This document shows, piece after piece, positions 57,458-64,000 of a stretch of DNA of 64,000 bases. Every line of letters begins with the position of its first letter. Position 1 is the stretch's first letter. The notes under the pieces were generated by a model. That model saw only the letters and a list, made by a program, of their open reading frames with translations. It searched no databases and had not been told where the DNA came from. Both the position numbers and the translations under genes were made by a program. The stretch comes from Bizionia argentinensis JUB59 (GTDB lineage: Bacteria; Bacteroidota; Bacteroidia; Flavobacteriales; Flavobacteriaceae): contig NZ_AFXZ01000019.1 of NCBI RefSeq assembly GCF_000224335.1, positions 62,001 to 126,000 of the forward strand. Reading direction: 5' to 3'.

Positions 57458-59227
57458 ATGCGATTTTTTTTAATATGTTTTCTTCTATCATCCATCAGTC
57501 TTTTTTCACAAGAAGACTTGCTTGCTAAAGAATATGTTAAGAATGGGGAATTTGAAAAAGCTCTTATAGCCTATAAAGATTTATATAGAAAATCTTCTAA
57601 CAACAATGTTTACTTTTTAGAACTGGTAAAAACACACCAGCAACTCGAACAATTAGACCAAGCTGAAGCCCTATTAATTAAACAAATTGAACGTGTTTTA
57701 TATCCTGCTCTTTATGTAGAACTAGGTTATAATTTTCAACTAAAAGACAATTTAGATGCGGCCAAAACGAACTACAATATAGCTATCAATTATTTAGATG
57801 AAAACCCGAATTATGTGTTTTCCGTGGCAAAATTCTTCGAAAACCGCACGCTCTTAAATGAAGCCATCGCTACCTACGAAAAGGCCATGGAACTTAAACC
57901 AACACTTAACTTTAGTATTCAATTGGCTACCATTTATGGTGAACAAGGTAATATTGAAAAAATGTTTAGCAATTATTTAAACTTTGTAAACATCAATAAC
58001 TCCTATTTGAACACTATAAAACGCGCTATGAGCGATTTTATTTCGGAGGATTCCGAGAACGAAAACAACATTCTATTAAGACGTATTTTATTAAAAAACA
58101 TTCAACAGGAGCCCAATCTTCTTTGGAATAATTTATTGAGTTGGTTGTTTATTCAGCAAAAAGAATATAATAAGGCATTTGCACAAGAAAAAGCTATTTT
58201 CAATAGGCAGCCAGAAAGCCTAGATCGTATTGAAGAGCTCGCAATTGTTGCTATGAACGATAAGGATTTTAATTCGGCAAAAACTATTTTTACTTATTTG
58301 GCAGAAACGGCCCAAAACCCAGATGTTCAAATTGGCGCACATTACAACTTGCTTCAAATTGAGCTAAAAACACTAACGGATTTAAACGCTATTGAAAACA
58401 CTTATTTGGAGCTATTCGAAACCTTTGGAAAAACCAGACAAACCATTAAATTACAAATTGCTTACGCACATTTTTTAGGGTTTTTTAAACATAATCCCGA
58501 AAGTGCGACTCTATTTTTAAAAGAAAGTTTAAAACTGCCAATATCCGATTTAGAAGAAGGCACAGTTAAATTAGAATTAGGTGATATTCTGGTGCTCCAA
58601 GAAAAATTTAATGAAGCGCTAATTTATTTCACCCAAATTCAACGAAATTTAAAAAACAGCACGCTAGCGCAGGAAGCACGTTTTAAAGTGGCTCAAACTA
58701 GTTATTATAAAGGTGATTTTAAATGGTCAGAATCTCAACTTAAAATATTAAAGTCGTCCACATCACAACTTATAGCCAATGATGCGCTGGATTTAATGCT
58801 ACTAATAACCGACAATAAATTTGAAGATTCCACTCAAGCAGCTTTAAAATTGTATGCTAAAGCCGATTTAATGGCGTTTCAAAACAAACCAAATAAGGCT
58901 ATCGAATTAATAGATGCCATTTTAGAGAATTACAAAGGTCAATCTATAGAAGCACAAGCACTTTATAAACAAGGCCAGTTATTTGAAACAAAACAACAGT
59001 TTGAAAAAGCTATTATTAATTATCAAATTATAATCGCGAATTTCAAAGATGGTATTTTAGCCGATGACGCGTATTTTGCATTAGCCCAATTACACGAAAA
59101 TGAATTGCAAAATCCTGTGAAAGCTAAAGAGTATTACGAACAGATTATTTTTAATCACCAAGACAGTATTTACTTTGTTGAGGCCCGTAAAAAATACCGT
59201 CAATTGCGTGGCGATGACTTAAATTAA
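57458..59227 (+). CDS. secreted tetratricopeptide-repeat protein
   Basis: A 589-aa protein with a signal peptide (MRFFLICFLLSSISLFSQ) and TPR-like helical hairpins along nearly its whole length. Clear units are YVKNGEFEKALIAYKDLYRK, AIATYEKAMELKPTLNFS and YYKGDFKWSESQLKIL. The last repeats (KAIINYQIIIANFKDGILADDAYFALAQLHE) look like the YbgF/BamD outer-membrane type. It is probably a periplasmic scaffold; the partner is unknown. Confidence 0.87.
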   Translation: MRFFLICFLLSSISLFSQEDLLAKEYVKNGEFEKALIAYKDLYRKSSNNNVYFLELVKTHQQLEQLDQAEALLIKQIERVLYPALYVELGYNFQLKDNLDAAKTNYNIAINYLDENPNYVFSVAKFFENRTLLNEAIATYEKAMELKPTLNFSIQLATIYGEQGNIEKMFSNYLNFVNINNSYLNTIKRAMSDFISEDSENENNILLRRILLKNIQQEPNLLWNNLLSWLFIQQKEYNKAFAQEKAIFNRQPESLDRIEELAIVAMNDKDFNSAKTIFTYLAETAQNPDVQIGAHYNLLQIELKTLTDLNAIENTYLELFETFGKTRQTIKLQIAYAHFLGFFKHNPESATLFLKESLKLPISDLEEGTVKLELGDILVLQEKFNEALIYFTQIQRNLKNSTLAQEARFKVAQTSYYKGDFKWSESQLKILKSSTSQLIANDALDLMLLITDNKFEDSTQAALKLYAKADLMAFQNKPNKAIELIDAILENYKGQSIEAQALYKQGQLFETKQQFEKAIINYQIIIANFKDGILADDAYFALAQLHENELQNPVKAKEYYEQIIFNHQDSIYFVEARKKYRQLRGDDLN

Positions 59228-59318
59228 GAGCGAAAAACACAGATTTATGCATTAAAAAAGATAAAACCTTTTGATGCTGACGTAGAACTCCTGTAATTTG
59301 CAAAAACAAATTACTGTT

Positions 59319-59645
59319 ATGATTATATATAATGTCACCATTAATGTGGATCCGAGTATTCATACCGAATGGCTTTCATGGATGAAAACCATACAGATTC
59401 CACAAGTTTTGGCAACTGGGAACTTCAAGGAAGCTAAATTTTCAAAAATTTTAATTGAAGAAGATCTTGGTGGTATAACCTATTCTGTACAATATCGTGC
59501 TCATTCACGTGAATCCTTGGAAAATTATTATCAAAATCACGCGGATAATTTACGCTTGGAAGGCCTCAATAAATTTGCTGATAAAACTTTGGCTTTCCGT
59601 ACAGAATTAGAAATCATTGAAGAATTTACGGCAATAGCCAAATAA
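59319..59645 (+). CDS. DUF4286 family protein
   Basis: A 108-aa cytoplasmic protein of the DUF4286 family: MIIYNVTINVDPSIHTEWLSWM, then YSVQYRAHSRESLENYYQNHADNLR. It probably has a ferredoxin-like (dimeric alpha/beta barrel) fold; function unknown. I start at ATG 59319. The frame opens at a TTG at 59298, but that overlaps a promoter-like GTAATTTG (59292-59299) preceded by TTG 18 bp upstream (59271). It lies 33 bp before rsmA and may be co-transcribed with it. Confidence 0.85.
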   Translation: MIIYNVTINVDPSIHTEWLSWMKTIQIPQVLATGNFKEAKFSKILIEEDLGGITYSVQYRAHSRESLENYYQNHADNLRLEGLNKFADKTLAFRTELEIIEEFTAIAK

Positions 59646-59678
59646 AAATCACGTTTTTAAAACTAATAACCCCCACAC

Positions 59679-60458
59679 ATGTCTGTAAAAGCAAAAAAAC
59701 ATTTAGGTCAACATTTTTTAACCGATGAAACCATTGCAGAAAAAATAGCCGATTCCTTGTCTTTTAAAGGATATAAACATGTTTTGGAAATTGGTCCAGG
59801 TATGGGTGTATTAACAAAATATCTTCTAAAAAAAGATATTATAACGCACGTTATTGAAATTGATACGGAATCTGTCGCTTATCTAAAAAACAACTATCTC
59901 AATTTAGCAGATCGGGTTATAGAGAAAGATTTTTTGAAGTACGATTTAAATGAGGTTTTCAATGGCGAAGAATTGGCCATAATTGGGAATTTTCCATATA
60001 ATATTTCAACACAAATCGTTTTTAAAACATTGGAAATGCGGGATCAAATTCCAGAATTTGCAGGCATGTTTCAAAAAGAGGTTGCTCAACGTATCTGTTC
60101 CAAAGAAGGCAGTAAAGTGTATGGAATTCTATCGGTATTAACACAAGCATTTTACGAGGCTGAATATTTATTTACCGTACCGCCAACAGTTTTTAATCCG
60201 CCACCAAAAGTTGAATCTGGTGTACTTCGACTAACTAGAAAAGAAAATTTTGAATTACCTTGTAGTGAAAAGCTGTTTTTTCAAGTCGTAAAACAAGCCT
60301 TTCAACAACGAAGAAAAACATTGCGCAACAGTTTAAAAACCTTTAATCTGTCCGATAGTTTAAAAGCGAATACTATCTTTGACAAGCGCCCGGAGCAATT
60401 GTCTGTGGCAACATTTTTAGAGCTTACCAAGCTTATTGAAACCGATAGTAACGACTAG
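59679..60458 (+). CDS. rsmA: 16S rRNA (adenine1518/1519-N6)-dimethyltransferase
   Basis: SAM-dependent enzyme that dimethylates two adenines in helix 45 of 16S rRNA, a late step in small-subunit assembly. Motifs: KKHLGQHFL at the start, SAM motif [23 protein letters not shown], and catalytic [14 protein letters not shown]. At 259 aa it matches KsgA. The tail contains [16 protein letters not shown], typical of the rRNA-binding domain. Confidence 0.97.
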   Translation: MSVKAKKHLGQHFLTDETIAEKIADSLSFKGYKHVLEIGPGMGVLTKYLLKKDIITHVIEIDTESVAYLKNNYLNLADRVIEKDFLKYDLNEVFNGEELAIIGNFPYNISTQIVFKTLEMRDQIPEFAGMFQKEVAQRICSKEGSKVYGILSVLTQAFYEAEYLFTVPPTVFNPPPKVESGVLRLTRKENFELPCSEKLFFQVVKQAFQQRRKTLRNSLKTFNLSDSLKANTIFDKRPEQLSVATFLELTKLIETDSND

Positions 60459-60504
60459 ATATGTTTGATTTTTAAATTAAGTAAACCGACAAAAATAACA
60501 GCCT

Positions 60505-61878
60505 ATGTTTGAAAAAATAGAGAACATACAATTTCAGCTTACTGATGAACTCCTAGAACAGGTAGAAATCCTTATCGAAAATAGAGACGATGCGGCATTG
60601 GAAGAGCTATTTCTTGATATACACCATGCAGATATCGCCGAAATTCTAGATGAATTAAATCTGGAGGAAGCCGTTTATGTCATTAAACTATTAGATTCTG
60701 AAACAACGGCCGATATTCTAATCGAGTTGGATGAGGATACGCGGGAAAAAATTCTTAAAAACATGTCGGCTAAAGAAATTGCCGAAGAAATTGAAGAATT
60801 AGACACCGATGATGCTGCCGATATTATTGCCGAACTTCCCGAAGAACGTCAAGCCGAAGTTATCTCCCATATTGAAGATACCGAACACCGTGATGAAATT
60901 ACCGAACTTCTAGCTTATGATGAAGATACCGCAGGTGGACTTATGGCAAAAGAACTCGTTAAGGTCTATGAAACATGGACGGTTGCTGGCTGTTTACGTC
61001 GTATTCGTGCGCAAGCTCAAGATGTAAGGCGCGTACATTCTATTTATGTGGTAGACCGACAAAATAAATTGAAAGGACGACTCTCATTAAAAGATTTAAT
61101 TGTTGCCAGAAGCGATCAGAAAATCGCAGATATTTATATTACTAGTGTGGACTATGTGTTTGTAGATGAAGACGTCGAGGAAGTCGCCAAAGTGATGCAG
61201 AAATACGATTTGGAAGCTATTCCAGTCGTCGATAAAAATCATACGCTTTTGGGCCGCATTACTATTGATGATATTGTGGATGTTATTCGAGAAGAAGCCG
61301 ATAAAGATTATCAACTAGCGGCAGGTATCTCACAAGATGTAGAAGCCGATGACAGTATTTGGAAGCTAACCAAAGCACGTTTACCATGGCTTTTAATTGG
61401 TATGTTTGGCGGATTAGGAGCAGCTGGAATTATCGAGCAATTTAACGACCACATGGGTGCATTTGTTATCCTATTAAGTTTCGTTCCGCTTATACAGGCA
61501 ACCGCCGGAAATGTAGGTGTGCAATCCTCTGCAATTGTCGTTCAAGGATTAGCAAACAACAGTGTAGATGGAAATATTATTAAACGCCTTTTAAAAGAAG
61601 CTCTTTTAGGTCTCGTTAACGGTTTTGCCATCGCAGTTATTGGATTATTAATTACACATTTTGTTTTCGACACACCTTATATCGTATCTGTAACCATTAG
61701 CATGGCGCTAGTTGCTGTAATAATTATGGCAGCTTTAATTGGTACATTTATTCCTATTTTTCTAAATAAACGAGGCATCGATCCCGCCGTTGCAACAGGC
61801 CCATTTATAACCACCAGCAATGATTTATTTGGTATATTAATTTACTTTCTTATCGCCAAATTTATGTTAGGCTTTTAG
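60505..61878 (+). CDS. mgtE: magnesium transporter MgtE
   Basis: Inner-membrane Mg2+ channel of 457 aa. An N-terminal acidic helical domain (about 1-130) contains ADIIAELPEERQAEVI. A CBS pair follows (about 135-265; RVHSIYVVDRQNKLKGRLSLKDL and EAIPVVDKNHTLLGRITIDDIVD) and senses Mg2+. Five TM helices come last, with TAGNVGVQSSAIVVQG and DPAVATGPFITTSNDLFGI. The 46-bp gap upstream is too small for a Mg2+ riboswitch, so control is probably by the CBS gate. A structured repeat element follows. Confidence 0.96.
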   Translation: MFEKIENIQFQLTDELLEQVEILIENRDDAALEELFLDIHHADIAEILDELNLEEAVYVIKLLDSETTADILIELDEDTREKILKNMSAKEIAEEIEELDTDDAADIIAELPEERQAEVISHIEDTEHRDEITELLAYDEDTAGGLMAKELVKVYETWTVAGCLRRIRAQAQDVRRVHSIYVVDRQNKLKGRLSLKDLIVARSDQKIADIYITSVDYVFVDEDVEEVAKVMQKYDLEAIPVVDKNHTLLGRITIDDIVDVIREEADKDYQLAAGISQDVEADDSIWKLTKARLPWLLIGMFGGLGAAGIIEQFNDHMGAFVILLSFVPLIQATAGNVGVQSSAIVVQGLANNSVDGNIIKRLLKEALLGLVNGFAIAVIGLLITHFVFDTPYIVSVTISMALVAVIIMAALIGTFIPIFLNKRGIDPAVATGPFITTSNDLFGILIYFLIAKFMLGF

Positions 61879-61897
61879 ATAAATATAATGAGTTTTT

Positions 61898-61982
61898 GGG
61901 CGCTACCATAAAGGTCGCGCTATCCACTGTATCATTTCTTTTTTCCAAAAAAAGAAATGGATGCCGTTTTTATCGCTAGCGC
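61898..61982 (+). repeat. nested inverted-repeat intergenic element
   Basis: Outer arms GCGCTA (61900-61905) and TAGCGC (61977-61982) enclose ATCC/GGAT (61922-61925, 61959-61962), which enclose a strong hairpin CATTTCTTTTTT / AAAAAAGAAATG (61933-61959). The text from GGGCGCTACC to CGCTAGCGC resembles a palindromic intergenic repeat that I remember from many Flavobacteriaceae genomes. I found no second copy in this window. It lies just after mgtE and could also act as its terminator. Confidence 0.5.
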
Positions 61983-62029
61983 AAAATCATTACAGGCATT
62001 AAAAATCAGCAAGACTATTTAGGTTTTAG

Positions 62030-62037
62030 TATCTTTG
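62030..62037 (+). promoter_or_regulatory. -7 box of 2-hydroxyacid dehydrogenase gene
   Basis: TATCTTTG, a perfect TAnnTTTG, 30 nt before the ATG. No clear TTG at -33. Confidence 0.4.
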
Positions 62038-62067
62038 TAAGTAATTAATTAACTGCTTTCTATTCCT

Positions 62068-63024
62068 ATGAAAATACTGCATTTAGACACGAATCATCCA
62101 TTTTTGCTAGAGCAACTACAAGCTTTAGGATTTCAAAATGATGAAGACTACACGTCCTCTAAAACTGAAATTGAGTCTAAAATCCATCAGTATCACGGTG
62201 TTATTATTCGCAGTCGTTTTACTATAGATAAGCAATTTTTGGATGCTGCTACCAATCTTAAATTTATTGGTCGCGTTGGCGCCGGTGTAGAAAACATTGA
62301 TGGTGTTCATGCCGAAAAAAATGGCGTACATCTTATTTCAGCACCAGAAGGCAATATGAATGCTGTTGGCGAACATACTTTGGGCATGCTCCTTTCCTTA
62401 TTCAATAAACTCAATAAAGCAGATCAGGAAGTAAGAAGCGGCATCTGGCTACGCGAAGAAAACCGCGGAATAGAACTCGATGGAAAAACCGTTGGTCTTA
62501 TTGGTTATGGTAATATGGGGAAAGCTTTTGCCAAAAAACTACGTGGCTTTGACGTAACTGTTTTATGTTACGATATAAAACCCAATATGGGCGATGAGAA
62601 TGCAACCCAAGTAGATTTAAAGATACTTCAAGCGCAAGCCGATGTATTGAGCTTGCATACACCGCAAACGCCACTTACACAAAACATGGTGAATGCCAAT
62701 TTTATTAACGCCTTCAAACAATCTTTTTGGTTAATTAATACTGCGCGTGGTAAAAGCGTAGTAACAAATGATCTAGTTGCTGCCTTAAAATCCAGAAAAA
62801 TTTTAGGTGCTGGATTGGATGTTTTGGAGTATGAGAAAGCATCATTCGAAAATTTATTCAAAAAAGATGTCACATCGGGCGCAGTCGAGATGCCAGAAGC
62901 TTTTCAGTTTTTAATAAAAGCAGAAAACGTACTATTAACACCGCACGTAGCTGGCTGGACTATTGAAAGCAAAGAGAAACTAGCTCAAACTATTGTGAAT
63001 AAAATTAAGGCTAGATTTCACTAA
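62068..63024 (+). CDS. D-2-hydroxyacid dehydrogenase (3-phosphoglycerate dehydrogenase-like)
   Basis: NAD-dependent oxidoreductase of 318 aa. The substrate domain is followed by the Rossmann motif VGLIGYGNMGKAFA. The catalytic triad lies in NTARGKSVV (Arg), GLDVLEYE (Glu) and LTPHVAGWT (His). The FIGRVGAGVENID block is typical of the SerA/hydroxypyruvate reductase group. It lacks the C-terminal ACT domain of E. coli SerA, so a phosphoglycerate, glyoxylate or other 2-keto acid role remains open. No serine-pathway gene is adjacent. Confidence 0.9.
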   Translation: MKILHLDTNHPFLLEQLQALGFQNDEDYTSSKTEIESKIHQYHGVIIRSRFTIDKQFLDAATNLKFIGRVGAGVENIDGVHAEKNGVHLISAPEGNMNAVGEHTLGMLLSLFNKLNKADQEVRSGIWLREENRGIELDGKTVGLIGYGNMGKAFAKKLRGFDVTVLCYDIKPNMGDENATQVDLKILQAQADVLSLHTPQTPLTQNMVNANFINAFKQSFWLINTARGKSVVTNDLVAALKSRKILGAGLDVLEYEKASFENLFKKDVTSGAVEMPEAFQFLIKAENVLLTPHVAGWTIESKEKLAQTIVNKIKARFH

Positions 63025-63040
63025 CTTATTGGCATAATAT

Positions 63041-63095
63041 AAATGGTTTTTAAATACGGTCAACTCCAGTAATAGCATACCATAAAACCATTTTT
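63041..63095 (+). terminator. possible terminator after 2-hydroxyacid dehydrogenase gene
   Basis: Arms AAATGGTTTT (63041) and AAAACCATTT (63084-63093) enclose a 33-nt loop and are followed by TT. The long loop makes it weaker than the other terminators here. Confidence 0.4.
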
Positions 63096-63200
63096 AGCAA
63101 TCTTTTTTAAGCAGTCTTCTTGTAGACGTACCATTCTTGTAATAGGATTTATAATTAGTGTAGTTTCCAGTATAATTTTGAAACGTAAAATCTTAAAGTT

Positions 63201-63657
63201 ATGACAAACACAGCTGATTATCCAGAAAATTATATCAGTCAATCACCGGAAGAACGTCACGCAGCTTTAGAAAAATTAAGCAATGCCATCAAAACTAACT
63301 TACCTAAAGGTTTTGAAGAAGGAATACAATATGGTATGATAGGTTATTAAATACCACAAAGTATTTATCCAGATGGCTATCACTATAACACAAAAGAACC
63401 ACTGCCATTTATGAGTTTCGCTTCACAAAAAACTCTATAAATTTACACCATATGGGATTGTATACTGTCCAAGAAATTCACGATTGGTTTGTTTCCGAAT
63501 ACTCCAAATACAACAAGCGCAAACTAGATATTGGAAAAAGCTGTATGCGCTTTAAAAAAGTGGAAGAGATCCCTTTTGAACTTATTGCTGAACTCTGCAA
63601 AAACTAACCGTTAAGGAATGGATACGTATTTATGAGTCTGAATTAAAAAAAAGCTAA
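63201..63657 (+). pseudogene. DUF1801 family protein, disrupted
   Basis: The plus strand still encodes a whole DUF1801 protein in pieces. TNTADYPENYISQSPEERHA ... FEEGIQYGMIGY ends at TAA 63348-63350, then PQSIYPDGYHYN ... LPFMSFASQK continues in frame. One base is missing in the A run at 63427-63432. LHHMGLYTVQEIHDWFV ... IPFELIAELCK follows. A second base is missing at the A run 63599-63603, and KEWIRIYESELKKS-stop ends at 63657. One nonsense and two single-base deletions in A runs make it a recent pseudogene, unless the sequence has errors. Confidence 0.82.
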
Positions 63658-63690
63658 TTACAAAGCCATAAAATAAAGCTTAATCAATAA

Positions 63691-64000
63691 TTACTTTTCG
63701 TCCTGCTGATAATCCAAGGGCAAAGTATCACCAACACGATTATTACCAAAATACCCTTTAAAAATCAGCGCATCAGCAGGCATATGATTTCCATTTCTAT
63801 CTAAATAAAAATAGGTTTCGCTACTAGTTATAACTGAATTTTTCTCTATATCATTCTCAGAGACAACCGTTAATGGTTGATGTAATTCCACCTGAAATAT
63901 CGATGGGTTATCAGTATTGGAAACACTAATAAAATTTTCAGCTAGTACTTCTCTACCGTTAAACAACAGTATAAATTTATTCTCCTTTAGTTTCTCTTCT
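63691..64000 (-). CDS. hypothetical protein, 5' part beyond the window
   Basis: The frame is open to the right edge of the window: upstream codons continue as KLKENKFILLFNGREVLAEN without a stop. Only the C-terminal part (about 103 aa) is visible. It ends in KGYFGNNRVGDTLPLDYQQDEK. The content (FYLDRNGNHMPADALIFKGYFG) is not recognised. It has no signal or TM segment in the visible part. Confidence 0.65.
   Translation of the reverse strand, partial: EEKLKENKFILLFNGREVLAENFISVSNTDNPSIFQVELHQPLTVVSENDIEKNSVITSSETYFYLDRNGNHMPADALIFKGYFGNNRVGDTLPLDYQQDEK

Noticed and set aside
60459-60504. Mg2+ riboswitch before mgtE
   Set aside because: The gap is 46 bp, too short for a ykoK or mini-ykkC-size element, and shows no such structure.
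63060-63242. 60-aa minus-strand frame after the 2-hydroxyacid dehydrogenase
   Set aside because: It overlaps the possible terminator and the start of the DUF1801 remnant and has no recognisable protein features.

Overview
The window looks like a chromosomal segment of a marine member of the Flavobacteriaceae (Bacteroidota); a Formosa/Winogradskyella-like relative is my guess only. The reasons are an AT-rich sequence, Bacteroidota-type promoters (TTG, 17-18 bp, TAnnTTTG), almost no Shine-Dalgarno sequences, two secreted proteins with type IX secretion C-termini, a TonB-dependent receptor with a carboxypeptidase-like N-domain, many lipoproteins, and a trimethylamine-monooxygenase-like enzyme. 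No transposase, integrase, phage gene or CRISPR array was seen. The gene order is that of an ordinary chromosome with a few accessory islands and two decayed genes.

Layout. 0-4.8 kb: lipoprotein adaptor and inner-membrane pump of an RND efflux system. 4.8-12.5 kb: aspS, an overlapping run (membrane-anchored protein, TPR lipoprotein, ClC channel, small membrane protein), tadA facing it, then dxs. 12.6-13.9 kb: dNTPase on the minus strand. 14-21.3 kb: TonB receptor, beta-helix lipoprotein, small YwqK-like protein, and a PiT phosphate transporter fused to a PhoU-like domain. 21.7-24.4 kb: LytTR response regulator and TPR histidine kinase. 24.4-32.8 kb: DUF3109 protein, small FAD protein, S41 protease with dCMP deaminase, HupE-like protein, MscS channel, cardiolipin synthase, EamA transporter. 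32.9-41.9 kb: an all-minus accessory cluster with a Tmm-like monooxygenase, two hydroxysteroid-dehydrogenase-like SDRs, an amidohydrolase lipoprotein, an AhpD-like protein, DUF308, DUF2141, DsrE and an epimerase. 42-44.6 kb: baeRF3-like protein, META lipoprotein and a GbsR-type regulator. 44.8-47.2 kb: BspA-like T9SS protein. 47.2-64 kb: hpf pseudogene, tRNA-Leu, prs, rplY, pth, M43 metalloprotease, ribF, HTTM protein, serS, TPR protein, DUF4286, rsmA, mgtE, a 2-hydroxyacid dehydrogenase, a DUF1801 pseudogene and a truncated gene at the edge.

Most interesting signals. (1) The TonB receptor and the PiT-PhoU transporter both carry direct repeats of a TTAACA-like 7-mer with 11-bp periodicity at the same distance from their -7 boxes. 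A third array lies between the YwqK-like gene and the transporter. This is the architecture of a Pho box and suggests a phosphate-regulated outer-plus-inner-membrane uptake locus. (2) A near-perfect 24-bp palindrome sits at the same place in the promoters of the META lipoprotein and the GbsR-type regulator. (3) Consensus -7 boxes lie only 4-5 nt before the start codons of at least five genes, which predicts leaderless mRNAs. (4) Frameshifted remnants of a ribosome hibernation factor and a DUF1801 protein can still be read.
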